Shown here piece after piece: positions 27,553-35,757 of a stretch of DNA of 64,000 bases (positions within the stretch are counted from its first letter, which is position 1; each line of letters begins with the position of its first letter). Source of the DNA: Pseudonocardia sp. HH130630-07 (GTDB taxonomy: Bacteria > Actinomycetota > Actinomycetes > Mycobacteriales > Pseudonocardiaceae); contig NZ_CP013854.1 in NCBI RefSeq assembly GCF_001698125.1, forward strand, positions 1,860,001-1,924,000, read 5' to 3'. The notes below the pieces were generated by a model that ran no database searches, was not told where the DNA came from, and worked only from the letters and a program-made list of their open reading frames with translations. The position numbers and the translations under genes were made by a program.

Positions 27553-27642
27553 GCCGCCAGCCTAGAGGTTCGCTCCACGCGGATCGCTGCGCCCACGGTG
27601 AACAGGGCTGACACCACGGCGCCCGGGCCGCAGGATCGGCCC

Positions 27643-28650
27643 ATGCGCATCCTCGTCCTGGGTGGAACGATCTTCCTGTCCCGTGCCGTCGCCACCGCCG
27701 CACTCGCCGCCGGGCACGACGTGACCTGCGTGTCCCGCGGGGTCTCCGGCTCCGCCCCGGCCGGGGCACGGGTGCTCCGGGCGGACCGTTCGGTGCCCGG
27801 CGAGCTGGCCGCGGCACTGGCCGGGGAGTCGTTCGACGCCGTCGTCGACGTCGCGACGATGTCCGCCCCGTGGGTCGCCGACGCGCTCGACGCGGTCGGG
27901 GACCGGGCCGGGCACTGGACGTTCGTCTCCTCGATCAACGCCTACGCCGACCTGTCCGAGCGCGGCGGCACCGCCCGGTCGGCCACGCTGCCGCCGCTGC
28001 TGGAGGAGCCGGACCGGGCCCGGCAGCACACCGACCCGGACCTCTACGGGGCGGCCAAGACCGGCAGCGAGCAGCTGGTCCGGGAACGACTCGGCGAGAA
28101 GGCGCTCGTGGTGCGCGGCGGCCTCATGGTCGGGCCGGGCGACCTCTCCGACCGGTTCGGGTACTGGGCGGCCCGGTTCTCCCGCGGCGGCCGGGCCGTC
28201 GTCCCGGACGTTCCGGAACAGCCCATACAGGTCGTCGACGTCCGCGACCTCGCCGGGTGGATCGTCCGGTGCGCGGAGTCCGGAACCACCGGGACCTTCG
28301 ACGGGACCGGGCCCCGGTCCACCCTCGACCGGATCCTGCGCGAGGTGGCGGCCGCCGTCGGGACGCCGGACCTCGAACTGGTCCGGGTGCCGGTGCCGGT
28401 GCTGCAGGCCGCCGGGGTGTCGATCTGGTCCGGGCCGCGGTCGCTGCCACTGTGGCTGCCGGAGGAGCTGTGGGGGATGGCGGACCGGGACGTGACCGCC
28501 ACCCTCGACGCGGGCCTGCAGGCCCGGCCGCTCGGCGAGACCGCGGACGCCGCGCTGGACCGGGAGCGCGAGCTGGGCCTCGATCGCACCCGCACGGCCG
28601 GGCTGAGCAGCACCGACGAGGAGGCGGTCCTCCGGGCGCACGCGGGCTGA
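27643..28650 (+). CDS. NAD-dependent epimerase/reductase-like protein
   Basis: 335-residue extended short-chain dehydrogenase-like protein. The N-terminal nucleotide-binding loop is [15 protein letters not shown], and the rest resembles NmrA/epimerase proteins ([15 protein letters not shown] ... [13 protein letters not shown], with Tyr and Lys in the YGxxK position). The substrate is unknown. It is divergent from purS and convergent with the hydrolase at 28657. The ATG at 27643 matches the typical start MRILVLGGT. Confidence 0.8.
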   Translation: MRILVLGGTIFLSRAVATAALAAGHDVTCVSRGVSGSAPAGARVLRADRSVPGELAAALAGESFDAVVDVATMSAPWVADALDAVGDRAGHWTFVSSINAYADLSERGGTARSATLPPLLEEPDRARQHTDPDLYGAAKTGSEQLVRERLGEKALVVRGGLMVGPGDLSDRFGYWAARFSRGGRAVVPDVPEQPIQVVDVRDLAGWIVRCAESGTTGTFDGTGPRSTLDRILREVAAAVGTPDLELVRVPVPVLQAAGVSIWSGPRSLPLWLPEELWGMADRDVTATLDAGLQARPLGETADAALDRERELGLDRTRTAGLSSTDEEAVLRAHAG

Positions 28651-28656
28651 CCCGGG

Positions 28657-29517
28657 CTACCCGACCACCCGGCGCAGCTCGGCGGCGAACTCGTCCGGGG
28701 CGCCGGCCCAGCCGAACTCACCGTCGGCGAACCCGCCGTGGTGGCTCGGGAACACCGCCGCCTCCTGCCCGAGCAGGGCCGCGACGCCGCGTGCGGCCCG
28801 GGCCGTGACGGTGTCCCCGCTCTCCACCCCCGCCGCGAGGACGATCCGGGTGCCGGCGGCGGCGAGCGCGACCGGGTCGGGGACGTACTCGATGACCGCC
28901 GTGGAGCAGCCGGACAGCAGCGGGTCGTCGCGGCTGCCGTCGTCGTCGGTGGGGAGGCCGAACGCGGCCGGGTCGGCGGGCCCGGCCGTGACGTAGTCCG
29001 CGGTGAACTCCCCGCTCCAGGAGGTGTACCGGATGAACTCGGCCATCCCCGCGCCGAAGCCGCCCTCGGTGTAGGCCCGTTCCGCCTGGGCCCAGCCGCG
29101 CCGGGCGGCGTCGGCGTCGGGCAGCACGGCGATCGCCGGGGGCTCGTGCGCCACCAGCACCGCGACGTCGCCGGGGTGCGTGGCGACCAGGGCGAGTGCC
29201 GTCACCGCGCCGCCGCTGCTGGCGAACACGTCCACCGGGCCACCGATCGCGGTGATCAGTGCGTGCACGTCCGCGGCCAGGGTCGGCGGGTCGTAGTCGG
29301 CGCGGCCGTCGCGCCGGGTGCTGCGGCCCAGGCCGCGCGGGTCGTAGGCGACGACGCGGCGGTCGGGCAGGCGTGCGGCGAGCGCGCGGAACCCGGTGGC
29401 GTCCATCGGCTGGCCGACGGCGACCAGCGTCCGCCGGCCCGGTTCCGGATCGGGTCCGTGCACGTCGTAGACGATGTCGGCGTCGGGCAGGTGCAGTGTG
29501 TGCGTGTCCACACCCAT
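28657..29517 (-). CDS. Alpha/beta hydrolase
   Basis: 286-residue single-domain alpha/beta hydrolase. The oxyanion region is VAVGQPMDATGF, followed by VVAYDPRGLGRSTR. The nucleophile elbow reads FASSGGAVTALAL, and a late His (SHHGGFADGEFGW) could complete the triad. The substrate is unknown. It begins at ATG 29517 and is convergent, with only six bases between its end and the end of the upstream epimerase-like gene. Confidence 0.85.
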   Translation of the reverse strand: MGVDTHTLHLPDADIVYDVHGPDPEPGRRTLVAVGQPMDATGFRALAARLPDRRVVAYDPRGLGRSTRRDGRADYDPPTLAADVHALITAIGGPVDVFASSGGAVTALALVATHPGDVAVLVAHEPPAIAVLPDADAARRGWAQAERAYTEGGFGAGMAEFIRYTSWSGEFTADYVTAGPADPAAFGLPTDDDGSRDDPLLSGCSTAVIEYVPDPVALAAAGTRIVLAAGVESGDTVTARAARGVAALLGQEAAVFPSHHGGFADGEFGWAGAPDEFAAELRRVVG

Positions 29518-29609
29518 CAGGACCGGCCGTGGGCGCCGAACTCATCGGTCGCGACGCGCCGGGCCCCGCCGGTCCGCACGACCGGGGCCGGAACGGGGAT
29601 GCTGGGCCC

Positions 29610-30242
29610 ATGCACCTGACGCACTACGGCCACGCCTGCGTCCTGGTCGACACCGGAGCCGCCCGGCTGCTGTTCGACCCGGGCGCGTTCTCCGCGGGCT
29701 TCGAGTCGCTCGACGGTCTCGACGCGATCCTCGTCACCCACCAGCACGCCGACCACGTCGTCGCCGGGACGCTGCAGGACCTGCTGCGCCGCAACCCGGA
29801 CGCGGCCCTGGTCACCGACGGGCAGACCGCAGGGCAGCTCGACGGCATCGACGCCAGGACCGCCGCCCCCGGTGACCGGCTGACGCTCGGCGGGGCCGAG
29901 GTCGCCGTCGTCGGGACCGGGGACCACGCCGAGATCCACTCCGCCATCCCGATCGTCGCGAACAACGGCTACCTGGTCGACGGCGCGCTGCTGCACCCCG
30001 GCGACGCCTACGTCCCGCCCGGCGTCGACGACCTCACGACGCTGCTGCTGCCGACCGGCGCGCCCTGGCTGAAGATCTCCGAGGCCGTCGACTACCTGCG
30101 CACGGTGGCGCCCCGGACGGTGGTGCCGATCCACGAGCAGACCCTGGCCGACCCGGCGATGCACTACCGGTTCTTCGAGAACCTGCGCCCGGACGCCACG
30201 ACGATGCTGGTCCCGGACCGGGGCGTGGCGGTCGGTCTCTGA
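29610..30242 (+). CDS. MBL-fold metallo-hydrolase
   Basis: 210-residue metallo-beta-lactamase fold protein of the UPF0173-like hydrolases. The metal motif is THQHADHVV (HxHxDH) near residue 46. The later metal ligands are plausibly HSAIP and the His of LHPGDAYVP and PIHEQ. The substrate cannot be deduced. It starts at ATG 29610 and its stop overlaps the start of the VOC protein gene (TGATG), so the two are co-translated. Confidence 0.88.
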   Translation: MHLTHYGHACVLVDTGAARLLFDPGAFSAGFESLDGLDAILVTHQHADHVVAGTLQDLLRRNPDAALVTDGQTAGQLDGIDARTAAPGDRLTLGGAEVAVVGTGDHAEIHSAIPIVANNGYLVDGALLHPGDAYVPPGVDDLTTLLLPTGAPWLKISEAVDYLRTVAPRTVVPIHEQTLADPAMHYRFFENLRPDATTMLVPDRGVAVGL

Positions 30243-30601
30243 TGGGCATGCGGTGGGAGCAGGCCGTGGTCGACGCCCGCGATCCGGTACGCCTGGGCCG
30301 CTGGTGGGCCGAGGCGCTGGACTGGGTGGTGGTCAACCCGTCGCGGGACGAGTTCGAGATCCAGCCGGCCGAGGGCGTCACCCCCGGGCTGATCTTCGTC
30401 TCGGTGCAGGAGGGCAAGCGGACGAAGAACCGGATGCACATCGACCTGCGTCCGGACGGGGTCCGGGACTCCGAGGTCGCCCGGCTGCTGATGCTGGGGG
30501 CGACCCGGGTCAACGTCGGGCAGCACAGCGACGAGCCGTGGACCGTCCTCGCCGATCCGGAGGGGAACGAGTTCTGCGTCCTGGGTGAGCTGCGGAGCTG
30601 A
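30242..30601 (+). CDS. VOC (glyoxalase-like) family protein
   Basis: 119-residue single VOC domain. It opens QAVVDARDPVRLGRWWAEAL, has NRMHIDLRP in the middle (His as possible metal ligand) and ends VLADPEGNEFCVLGE, all typical of the glyoxalase-like domain proteins common in actinobacteria. Whether it is an enzyme or a binding protein is unknown. It is coupled to the MBL gene by a one-base overlap. Confidence 0.88.
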   Translation: MGMRWEQAVVDARDPVRLGRWWAEALDWVVVNPSRDEFEIQPAEGVTPGLIFVSVQEGKRTKNRMHIDLRPDGVRDSEVARLLMLGATRVNVGQHSDEPWTVLADPEGNEFCVLGELRS

Positions 30602-31557
30602 CCGCGCCCCGGCGCCTCCCGGTTCCCGGGCGCGGGGTTCCTCGGCTCCGCTCGGCTTCTCGGCCCGCACGGGCTCGTCGGCTCGCACGGGTTTCCGGGC
30701 ACCGCACGGAGTCGGCACCGCGTCGGGTCGCGGCGCCGCACGGAATCATCGGCGCCGCACGCGGTCGTCGAGCCCGCACCGGGCCCGGCCCCGTGCGGAT
30801 CCGGGGACTGCGTGCGAGGCCGTGCGGACGGGCGCCCGCACGATCGGCGACTGCACCCCGGGGGCACCGGAGGACCCGTCGCGTCCGGACGGGTCAGAGG
30901 CGCACCGGCGGTGGCGCAGCCATCGCGGGCGGCCGCCCCGCGCCGGGGCACGGGGACCGGGCCGAGGCACCCGTGCCGAGATGCACAGGAAGGGGCGCCG
31001 GAGCGTCTCTCGGCCCGCTGACGTGCATCTCGGCGCGGGTATCGGCGCCCGGGGGCGCTGCCTGGTCCGGGAACGGGCCGCTACCCGCCGAGTGGCACAC
31101 GGTGAGCCCTGCAGCCAAGTAACGGGACAGGTGGCGTGCCGTTCGACCGGCTCGTACCCGGAGACCGGGCCGGGGCGGGGCCGGCCCCGGTGAGTGGTGG
31201 TCGGCGAGCCGCCCGTGCTGAGGACGCCCGGGCGGGCCGGCCCCCGGGGTGTCCCGGACTGGACTCACCGCCGGGTCCGGTGAATCCACGGCCTCCGGAA
31301 GAGGACCCGCGAGAGTTCACTGCGTCGGCCCGTCTGCTCGCCCCGCCCCGACACCGACGTGGCGACGACGGACCGTGGCCGCCACGGAACGGACCGCGCT
31401 TCGACGGTGCAGGCCCCGCATCAGCGCTTCGGCCGCGCGAAGCCCTGCCCCGTAGAGGACCGTGGATCGCCTGCGGGACGACGGGTGCGCCGGACCGGTG
31501 GACTCGTGCGCGCGGTTCGCGGTCCCGGGTGGTGTGCACCGCTGTCACAGGGACCGG
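30602..31557. other. Gene-poor stretch with degenerate repeats
   Basis: No convincing gene in either strand over 956 bases. Open frames exist but are Arg/Pro/Ala-rich, typical of chance frames in GC-rich DNA. Between about 30640 and 30790 the motif CGCACGG recurs irregularly (for example GCCCGCACGG, GCTCGCACGG, ACCGCACGG, GCCGCACGG), suggesting a decayed simple repeat. A long hairpin is annotated separately at 30970-31039. The stretch may be decayed coding DNA or a recombination scar beside the regulatory genes that follow. Confidence 0.5.
30970..31039. repeat. 17-bp inverted repeat with 36-base loop
   Basis: CCCGTGCCGAGATGCAC (30970-30986) pairs with GTGCATCTCGGCGCGGG (31023-31039); the single imperfect position is a U-G wobble in RNA. 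It lies in the gene-free region, about 370 bases downstream of the VOC gene. It might be a terminator, a small-RNA stem or a dispersed intergenic repeat. Confidence 0.7.
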
Positions 31558-31812
31558 TTACACGTCCGGGAGGCGTCGGGCGCAAACCGACTCCGGCGAT
31601 CGGTACCCCGTCGTGAGCGCGTACCGCGCGGCGGTCGCCACCTGCGCGAGCCGCGCCAGGGTGTCCGGGTCGGAGAACTGCAGGCGTAACGCACTCCCGG
31701 TGTGCACGAGGGCAGAGCCGATCTCGATCTCGATCATCTGCTCGACCGGGAGCAGGTCGTACGACACGCCCGTACCCGGCTCGACCTCGACGTAGGCATC
31801 CACCTTCATCAC
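31558..31812 (-). CDS. Small hypothetical protein, divergent from the XRE/DUF6879 genes
   Basis: 84-residue protein beginning MMKVDAYVEVEPGTGVSYDL. It is moderately hydrophobic and compact (VEQMIEIEIGSALVHTG, LRLQFSDPDTLARLAQVATAA), with normal amino-acid balance, unlike the noise frames around it. I do not recognise the family. An upstream region rich in A/T (31880-31960) separates it from the small protein, DUF6879 and XRE genes on the other strand, so it could share their operator. GGAGGGTTCGTG precedes the ATG. Confidence 0.7.
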   Translation of the reverse strand: MMKVDAYVEVEPGTGVSYDLLPVEQMIEIEIGSALVHTGSALRLQFSDPDTLARLAQVATAARYALTTGYRSPESVCARRLPDV

Positions 31813-31920
31813 GAACCCTCCGCCTGTTCACCGGCGATCATGGAGCGTCGCGATGCAGATGACTCGTCGGCTTCAGCGGTTGCCACAAGAGGGATCCTGC
31901 ACCACTGCGCGGGCAGGTGC

Positions 31921-31950
31921 GAGAAATTTTAGAACTTCTCAGAGAACTTC
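31921..31950. promoter_or_regulatory. Candidate operator with AGAACTTC direct repeat
   Basis: AGAACTTC occurs at 31931-31938 and 31943-31950, spaced exactly 12 bases, and GAGAA (31921) with TTCTC (31936) gives an overlapping dyad. The local composition is unusually A/T-rich. The site lies between divergent genes and about 100 bases upstream of the small protein gene, where the XRE regulator encoded downstream could bind. This is inference from pattern and position. Confidence 0.45.
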
Positions 31951-32046
31951 CACCTGTATGGCCGATATTCTCCTCGTCGGGCTCGCGCTTCCATGGAACC
32001 GGCCGATGCCGGCCGAGCAGCAGAACGCCGACCGTGGGAGACCGCT

Positions 32047-32262
32047 ATGACGACGATCCGATTCCTGGGCACCACCTCGACCGGTGGCAGTTGCCCGACC
32101 GCGTACGAGACCGAGACCGAGTACCTGATCCAGGGCTCGATCGTCACCGATCCCGACGTCCTGGCCCAGGTCGCCGCCCGCGGTATCGGTATCCCCGATC
32201 ACGAGACCGTCGTGGCGATACCGAAGGCACTGGCGACCTTCCTCCCCCGGGTCGCCGAGTGA
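32047..32262 (+). CDS. Small conserved protein of the DUF6879/XRE cluster
   Basis: 71-residue protein starting TTIRFLGTTSTGGSCPTAYE and ending in a helix-like IPDHETVVAIPKALATFLP. I recall similar small proteins upstream of DUF6879 and XRE genes in other actinomycetes, but its function is unknown. The gene starts at ATG 32047 and its stop overlaps the GTG of the DUF6879 gene, so production is coupled. The Cys in GGSCPT might be functional, but no motif proves it. Confidence 0.75.
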   Translation: MTTIRFLGTTSTGGSCPTAYETETEYLIQGSIVTDPDVLAQVAARGIGIPDHETVVAIPKALATFLPRVAE

Positions 32263-32777
32263 CGCGGTGGGTCGAGCCCGGCCCGGACTTCGCCGGGCTG
32301 TTCGCCACCTTCCGGCGTTCGGCCTGGCGGTTGGAGACCTACCCCGCCTACGAGGTGGACGAGGAGATCGAGCCGTTCCGGCGCTTCGCCGAGTCCGGTG
32401 AAGTAGACGTGTCCTACCTCTCCGAATGGCTGATCGGCGTCGAGAACGCCACCGTCGCCGGCCGGCGCTTCGAACGGGTTCGGGTGCTCGCCGACCCACC
32501 GACGCCGTACCAGGATTTCGAGATGGCTGTCGCTGCCCACAATGCGGCGGCCGGAGAGGACATCCGCAGCCTGACCACAGAGCAGGCGAGCTCGCTCGGA
32601 CTGCCGCAACGGTACGACTTCTGGATCTTCGACGACGCCCGGATCGCGATCCTGCACTTCTCACCGGCGGGCCGTCTCCTCACCACCGAGGTGCGTGACG
32701 ACCCCGATACCCTCGCCCGACACCTCGCCTGGAAGAACAGCGCCTGGCAACACGCCGAGCCGAGTCCACCGAGTTGA
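32259..32777 (+). CDS. DUF6879 family protein
   Basis: 172-residue protein of a family found beside XRE/DUF5753 regulators and DUF397-like small proteins in actinomycetes. Diagnostic features are FAGLFATFRRSAWRLETYPAY near the N-terminus, RFERVRVLADPPTPYQDFE in the middle and a C-terminal YDFWIFDDARIAILHF. The activity is unknown. It is translated from GTG 32259, overlapping the small protein gene, and lies 22 bases upstream of the XRE gene, so the three form an operon. Confidence 0.85.
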   Translation: MTRWVEPGPDFAGLFATFRRSAWRLETYPAYEVDEEIEPFRRFAESGEVDVSYLSEWLIGVENATVAGRRFERVRVLADPPTPYQDFEMAVAAHNAAAGEDIRSLTTEQASSLGLPQRYDFWIFDDARIAILHFSPAGRLLTTEVRDDPDTLARHLAWKNSAWQHAEPSPPS

Positions 32778-32799
32778 CGACACCCCGACCGAGGAGCCC

Positions 32800-33642
32800 G
32801 TGACCGACATCGACCGTCGCCGCGTCGAGGTCGGCGGCCGCCTCCGTGCGCTGCGGGACGAGAGCGAACTCTCCGGGCGGCAACTCGCCGACCGACTCGA
32901 ATGGCCGACCTCGAAGATCTCGAAGCTGGAGACCGGCCGGCAGATCGCAGGCGACTCCGACGTCATCGCGTGGTGCGCTGCCACGGGTGCATCGGAGTCG
33001 GTTGCGGCCGAGCTGATCGAGACGTTGGTAGATCTCCGGGTCGAGTACGCGTCGTGGCGTCGCACCCTGGCGAGCGGCGGCTATCGCAACCGTCAGCGGC
33101 GAGCCGCCACCGACGAGCAGGATGCCGCCCGGATCCGCGCGGTCGACTTCGGCGTCGTGCCCGGCCTCGTGCAGATCCCCGACTACGCCCGGCATGTCTT
33201 CGCTCTGCACGCCGACCTGCACGGACTCGACCTCGACGTCGACTCTGCCGTGGTCGCGCGGATGACTCGGCAGAATCTCCTGTACGACACCACCAGGACG
33301 ATCGAGATCCTCGTGGCCGAGGCCGCCCTGCGGTACCCGGTCGCCCCGCCCGAGATCATGGCGGCCCAGCTCGACCGGCTGACCGCGCTGATCGGCCTGC
33401 CGTCGGTCCGGTTCGGGATCCTCCCGCTGAACCAGCAGATGCCGTACATGCCCATGCACGGCTACTGGCTGCTCGACGATGTCGTTCTGATCGAGAACAT
33501 CACCGCCGAGATCCGGATCGAGGACGACGACGAGGTGACCGTCTACCACCGGCTCACCGACCGTTTGTGGACGGTCGCCGCCGAACGCGATCGGGCGCGG
33601 GCAGTGCTCGCCGGTGTCACCGCCGACCTGGCGGTCCGTTGA
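32800..33642 (+). CDS. XRE-family regulator with DUF5753 domain
   Basis: 280-residue DNA-binding protein. The helix-turn-helix (RALRDESELSGRQLADRLEW then TSKISKLETGRQ) occupies residues 15-48. The remainder is the DUF5753 effector domain (DFGVVPGLVQIPDYARHVF ... FGILPLNQQMPYMPMHGYWL), the type seen in WhiJ-like actinobacterial regulators. Such proteins usually control the small partner proteins encoded next to them. GTG 32800 has GAGGAG only three bases upstream, a short spacing that argues for low expression or coupling to the preceding gene. Confidence 0.9.
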   Translation: MTDIDRRRVEVGGRLRALRDESELSGRQLADRLEWPTSKISKLETGRQIAGDSDVIAWCAATGASESVAAELIETLVDLRVEYASWRRTLASGGYRNRQRRAATDEQDAARIRAVDFGVVPGLVQIPDYARHVFALHADLHGLDLDVDSAVVARMTRQNLLYDTTRTIEILVAEAALRYPVAPPEIMAAQLDRLTALIGLPSVRFGILPLNQQMPYMPMHGYWLLDDVVLIENITAEIRIEDDDEVTVYHRLTDRLWTVAAERDRARAVLAGVTADLAVR

Positions 33643-33666
33643 CGGATCCGTCCACAGGGATACAGG

Positions 33667-33699
33667 GTTGTCCACAGCAGAACACACACTGTGGACAAC
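33667..33699. terminator. Inverted DnaA-box-like palindrome between convergent genes
   Basis: GTTGTCCACAG (33667-33677) and its exact complement (33689-33699) flank an 11-base loop. It lies between the end of the XRE gene and the end of the convergent gene at 33716, the position of a bidirectional terminator. Each arm also contains TTGTCCACA, the actinobacterial form of the DnaA-binding site, so it could bind DnaA as well. Confidence 0.6.
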
Positions 33700-33715
33700 T
33701 GCCCCGATCCCGTGG

Positions 33716-34474
33716 TCAGGCGGCCGCCGGAAGGGCCGGAACCATGCCGCGGTGCACCGCCGGGACCGCCCCGGCGGCGCGGGCCGCGTCGATCGCCTCC
33801 AGCGCCGCGCTGACCCGCCGGTCGGTGCGCAGGTCCTTGGCGCGCACGGCGATCCGGACGATGCCGCCACGCTCGGCGGTCCGCACGGCCTGGTGCCACA
33901 GGGCGCGTCCGCGACGCCGGTCGCCCGCGGCCCGGTCGGCGAGCCACGGCTCGGTGCTGCGGAAGGTGAGCACCTTCGCCCGGTGCACCGGGCCGCCGGG
34001 CGTCCCCAGGGACGTCTCGTCGGCGCACAGGGTGAACCCGAGGTCGGCGAGCGCCAGGACGGTCCCGGGGGACGCCGCCCAGCCGGGCGGGGCGAACCCG
34101 TCGGTGGACAGGCCGGTCGCGGCGAGGAGCCGGCGGGCGCCGGTCAGCCGCAGCGTCGCCTCGTGCCGGGGCAGCGCGCCGAACTCGCTGCGCCGCCGCA
34201 TCCGCCCGACCGCGCCGACCGGCCGGACGCCGAGTGGGGACCCGGTGTGGTCGAAGCCGTGCAGCAGCAGGTCGTCGCCGGCCGCGACCCGCTCGGTGAT
34301 CCACCCGACGAGCGCGTCGCCGCGGCGCAGCGGACCGTCCGGGCCCTTGGGCTGCACGAGGTGGGTCAGCGGCACGTGCCGCCCGTACAGCTCGGAGGCG
34401 AAGGTGGCGGCGCGGGCCAGGTCGGCGTCGTCGCCGTCGGTCAGGCCGGACAGCGACACCAGCAGTGTGCTCAT
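33716..34474 (-). CDS. DUF2334 polysaccharide-deacetylase-like protein
   Basis: 252-residue protein resembling DUF2334/polysaccharide deacetylase fold proteins: STLLVSLSGL strand, HGFDHTG motif near residue 78 with paired His and Asp, and FAPPGWAASPGTVLAL like the active-site FRPP region. The substrate is not known; cell-envelope carbohydrate is a family-based guess. ATG 34474 is preferred over the longer 34519 start, which adds 15 atypical residues. It lies 57 bases downstream of the SDR gene and may be read from the same transcript. Confidence 0.7.
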   Translation of the reverse strand: MSTLLVSLSGLTDGDDADLARAATFASELYGRHVPLTHLVQPKGPDGPLRRGDALVGWITERVAAGDDLLLHGFDHTGSPLGVRPVGAVGRMRRRSEFGALPRHEATLRLTGARRLLAATGLSTDGFAPPGWAASPGTVLALADLGFTLCADETSLGTPGGPVHRAKVLTFRSTEPWLADRAAGDRRRGRALWHQAVRTAERGGIVRIAVRAKDLRTDRRVSAALEAIDAARAAGAVPAVHRGMVPALPAAA

Positions 34475-34531
34475 GACGCCTATTGGGCCGTACCGACGTG
34501 AACCCCGGATGAGCTGCACACGGCGGTCCGG

Positions 34532-35251
34532 TCAGCGGGCGGTGAAGCCGCCGTCCACCTTCAGCTCGGTGCCGTTGACCATCGCCGCCTCGGACGAGGC
34601 CAGGTAGACCACCGCCGCCGCCACCTCGGTCGGCTCGGCGAACCGCCGGGCCGGGATCTCGGCCCGGTGCGCGTCGCCCGCCGGGTTGTCCCAGACCTTG
34701 CGGCCCAGGTCGGTGAGCACCACGGTCGGCGACACCGCGTTCACGGTCACCCCGTGCGGCCCCCACTCGACGGCCAGCGTCCGGGTCAGGCCGTTGATCC
34801 CGGCCTTCGACGCGCAGTAGGCGGCGTGCGACTCCAGACCGCTGCTCGCCGCCTGCGAGGCGAGGTTCACGATCCGGCCGTATCCCTGCTCGACCATGAG
34901 CGCGCCCGCGGCCTGGGCCATCAGCCACGACCCGGTGAGGTTGACCTCCAGGGTGCGCCGCCACTCGGTGATCCCCAGATCCAGCGCCGGGGCGAGCAAC
35001 GCGATCCCGGCCGAGTTGACGAGCACGTCGATCCGGCCGTGCCGGGCCGCCACCTCGGCGACGGCGGCCCGGGCCGAGTCGGGATCGGACACGTCGGCCC
35101 GGTGCCCGGACGCGCAGTGGTCCAGGGACTCCGGGCGCAGGTCGGCCCCGGCGACCGTGGCACCGGCCGCGGCGAGCGCCCGCGCCGTCTCCGCCCCGAT
35201 CCCGGACGCGGCCCCGGTGACCAGCGCGACCCTCCCGCCCAGGTCGAACAT
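34532..35251 (-). CDS. Short-chain dehydrogenase of the polyol operon
   Basis: 239-residue SDR with cofactor loop TGAASGIGAETA, NSAGIALLAP and the catalytic Ser with YCASK. In the operon it is preceded by an RpiB-like isomerase and a fused dihydroxyacetone-type kinase, resembling D-threitol/erythrulose catabolic operons of mycobacteria, where an SDR (DthD) oxidises D-threitol to D-erythrulose. The assignment of this SDR to that reaction is by analogy only. The start overlaps the isomerase stop by one base. Confidence 0.85.
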   Translation of the reverse strand: MFDLGGRVALVTGAASGIGAETARALAAAGATVAGADLRPESLDHCASGHRADVSDPDSARAAVAEVAARHGRIDVLVNSAGIALLAPALDLGITEWRRTLEVNLTGSWLMAQAAGALMVEQGYGRIVNLASQAASSGLESHAAYCASKAGINGLTRTLAVEWGPHGVTVNAVSPTVVLTDLGRKVWDNPAGDAHRAEIPARRFAEPTEVAAAVVYLASSEAAMVNGTELKVDGGFTAR

Positions 35252-35757
35252 CAGCAGTCCGTCCCGGCCGTGCCGGATCCGGCGAGCCGGTCGCCGTCAC
35301 GGCTGTCGTAGCTGTTCAGCGCGGCGACCTTGGCCGCCGACGCCGACTCCGGGTCGAACCGGTGGTCCAGCCACTCCGCGGCCAGCCGGCGGGCCAGCTC
35401 GATCCCGACGACGCGCTGGCCGAAGCACAGCACCTGGGCGTCGTTGGACTTCACCGAGCGCTCCACCGAGAACGTGTCGTGCGCGGTCACCGCCCGGATG
35501 CCGGGCACCTTGTTCGCCGAGATCGCGACGCCGAGCCCGGTGCCGCACACCAGCAGCGCCCGGTCCGCCCGTCCCTCGGCGACCGTGCGGGCCGCGGCGA
35601 CGCCGATGTGCGGGTACGCGGTGTGCCCGTCCGCACCGACGCCGACGTCGATCACCTCGGCCACCCGGTCGTCGGCCAGCAGATCGGCCTTGAGGATCTC
35701 CTTGTAGTCGACACCGGCGTCGTCGGCGCCGACCACGATGCGCAGCTTCTCGCTCAC
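35251..35757 (-). CDS. RpiB/LacAB-family sugar phosphate isomerase (possible DerI)
   Basis: 168-residue isomerase: [17 protein letters not shown] at the N-terminus, then [22 protein letters not shown] with the catalytic Cys and the anion-binding loop. RpiB itself interconverts ribose- and ribulose-5-phosphate, but in operons with a DhaK-DhaL kinase this family isomerises D-erythrulose-4-phosphate to D-erythrose-4-phosphate. Context favours the latter. It overlaps the kinase gene (ATGA) upstream and the SDR gene downstream. Confidence 0.85.
   Translation of the reverse strand: MSEKLRIVVGADDAGVDYKEILKADLLADDRVAEVIDVGVGADGHTAYPHIGVAAARTVAEGRADRALLVCGTGLGVAISANKVPGIRAVTAHDTFSVERSVKSNDAQVLCFGQRVVGIELARRLAAEWLDHRFDPESASAAKVAALNSYDSRDGDRLAGSGTAGTDC

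Noticed and set aside
30164-30718. Minus-strand frame with repeated PVRAxEP-type peptides
   Set aside because: It is antisense to the VOC gene and extends into decayed CGCACGG repeats; no protein family character.
33648-33699. Possible replication origin from clustered DnaA-like sites
   Set aside because: Only two boxes in a short palindrome, no A/T-rich unwinding region and no dnaA/dnaN nearby.
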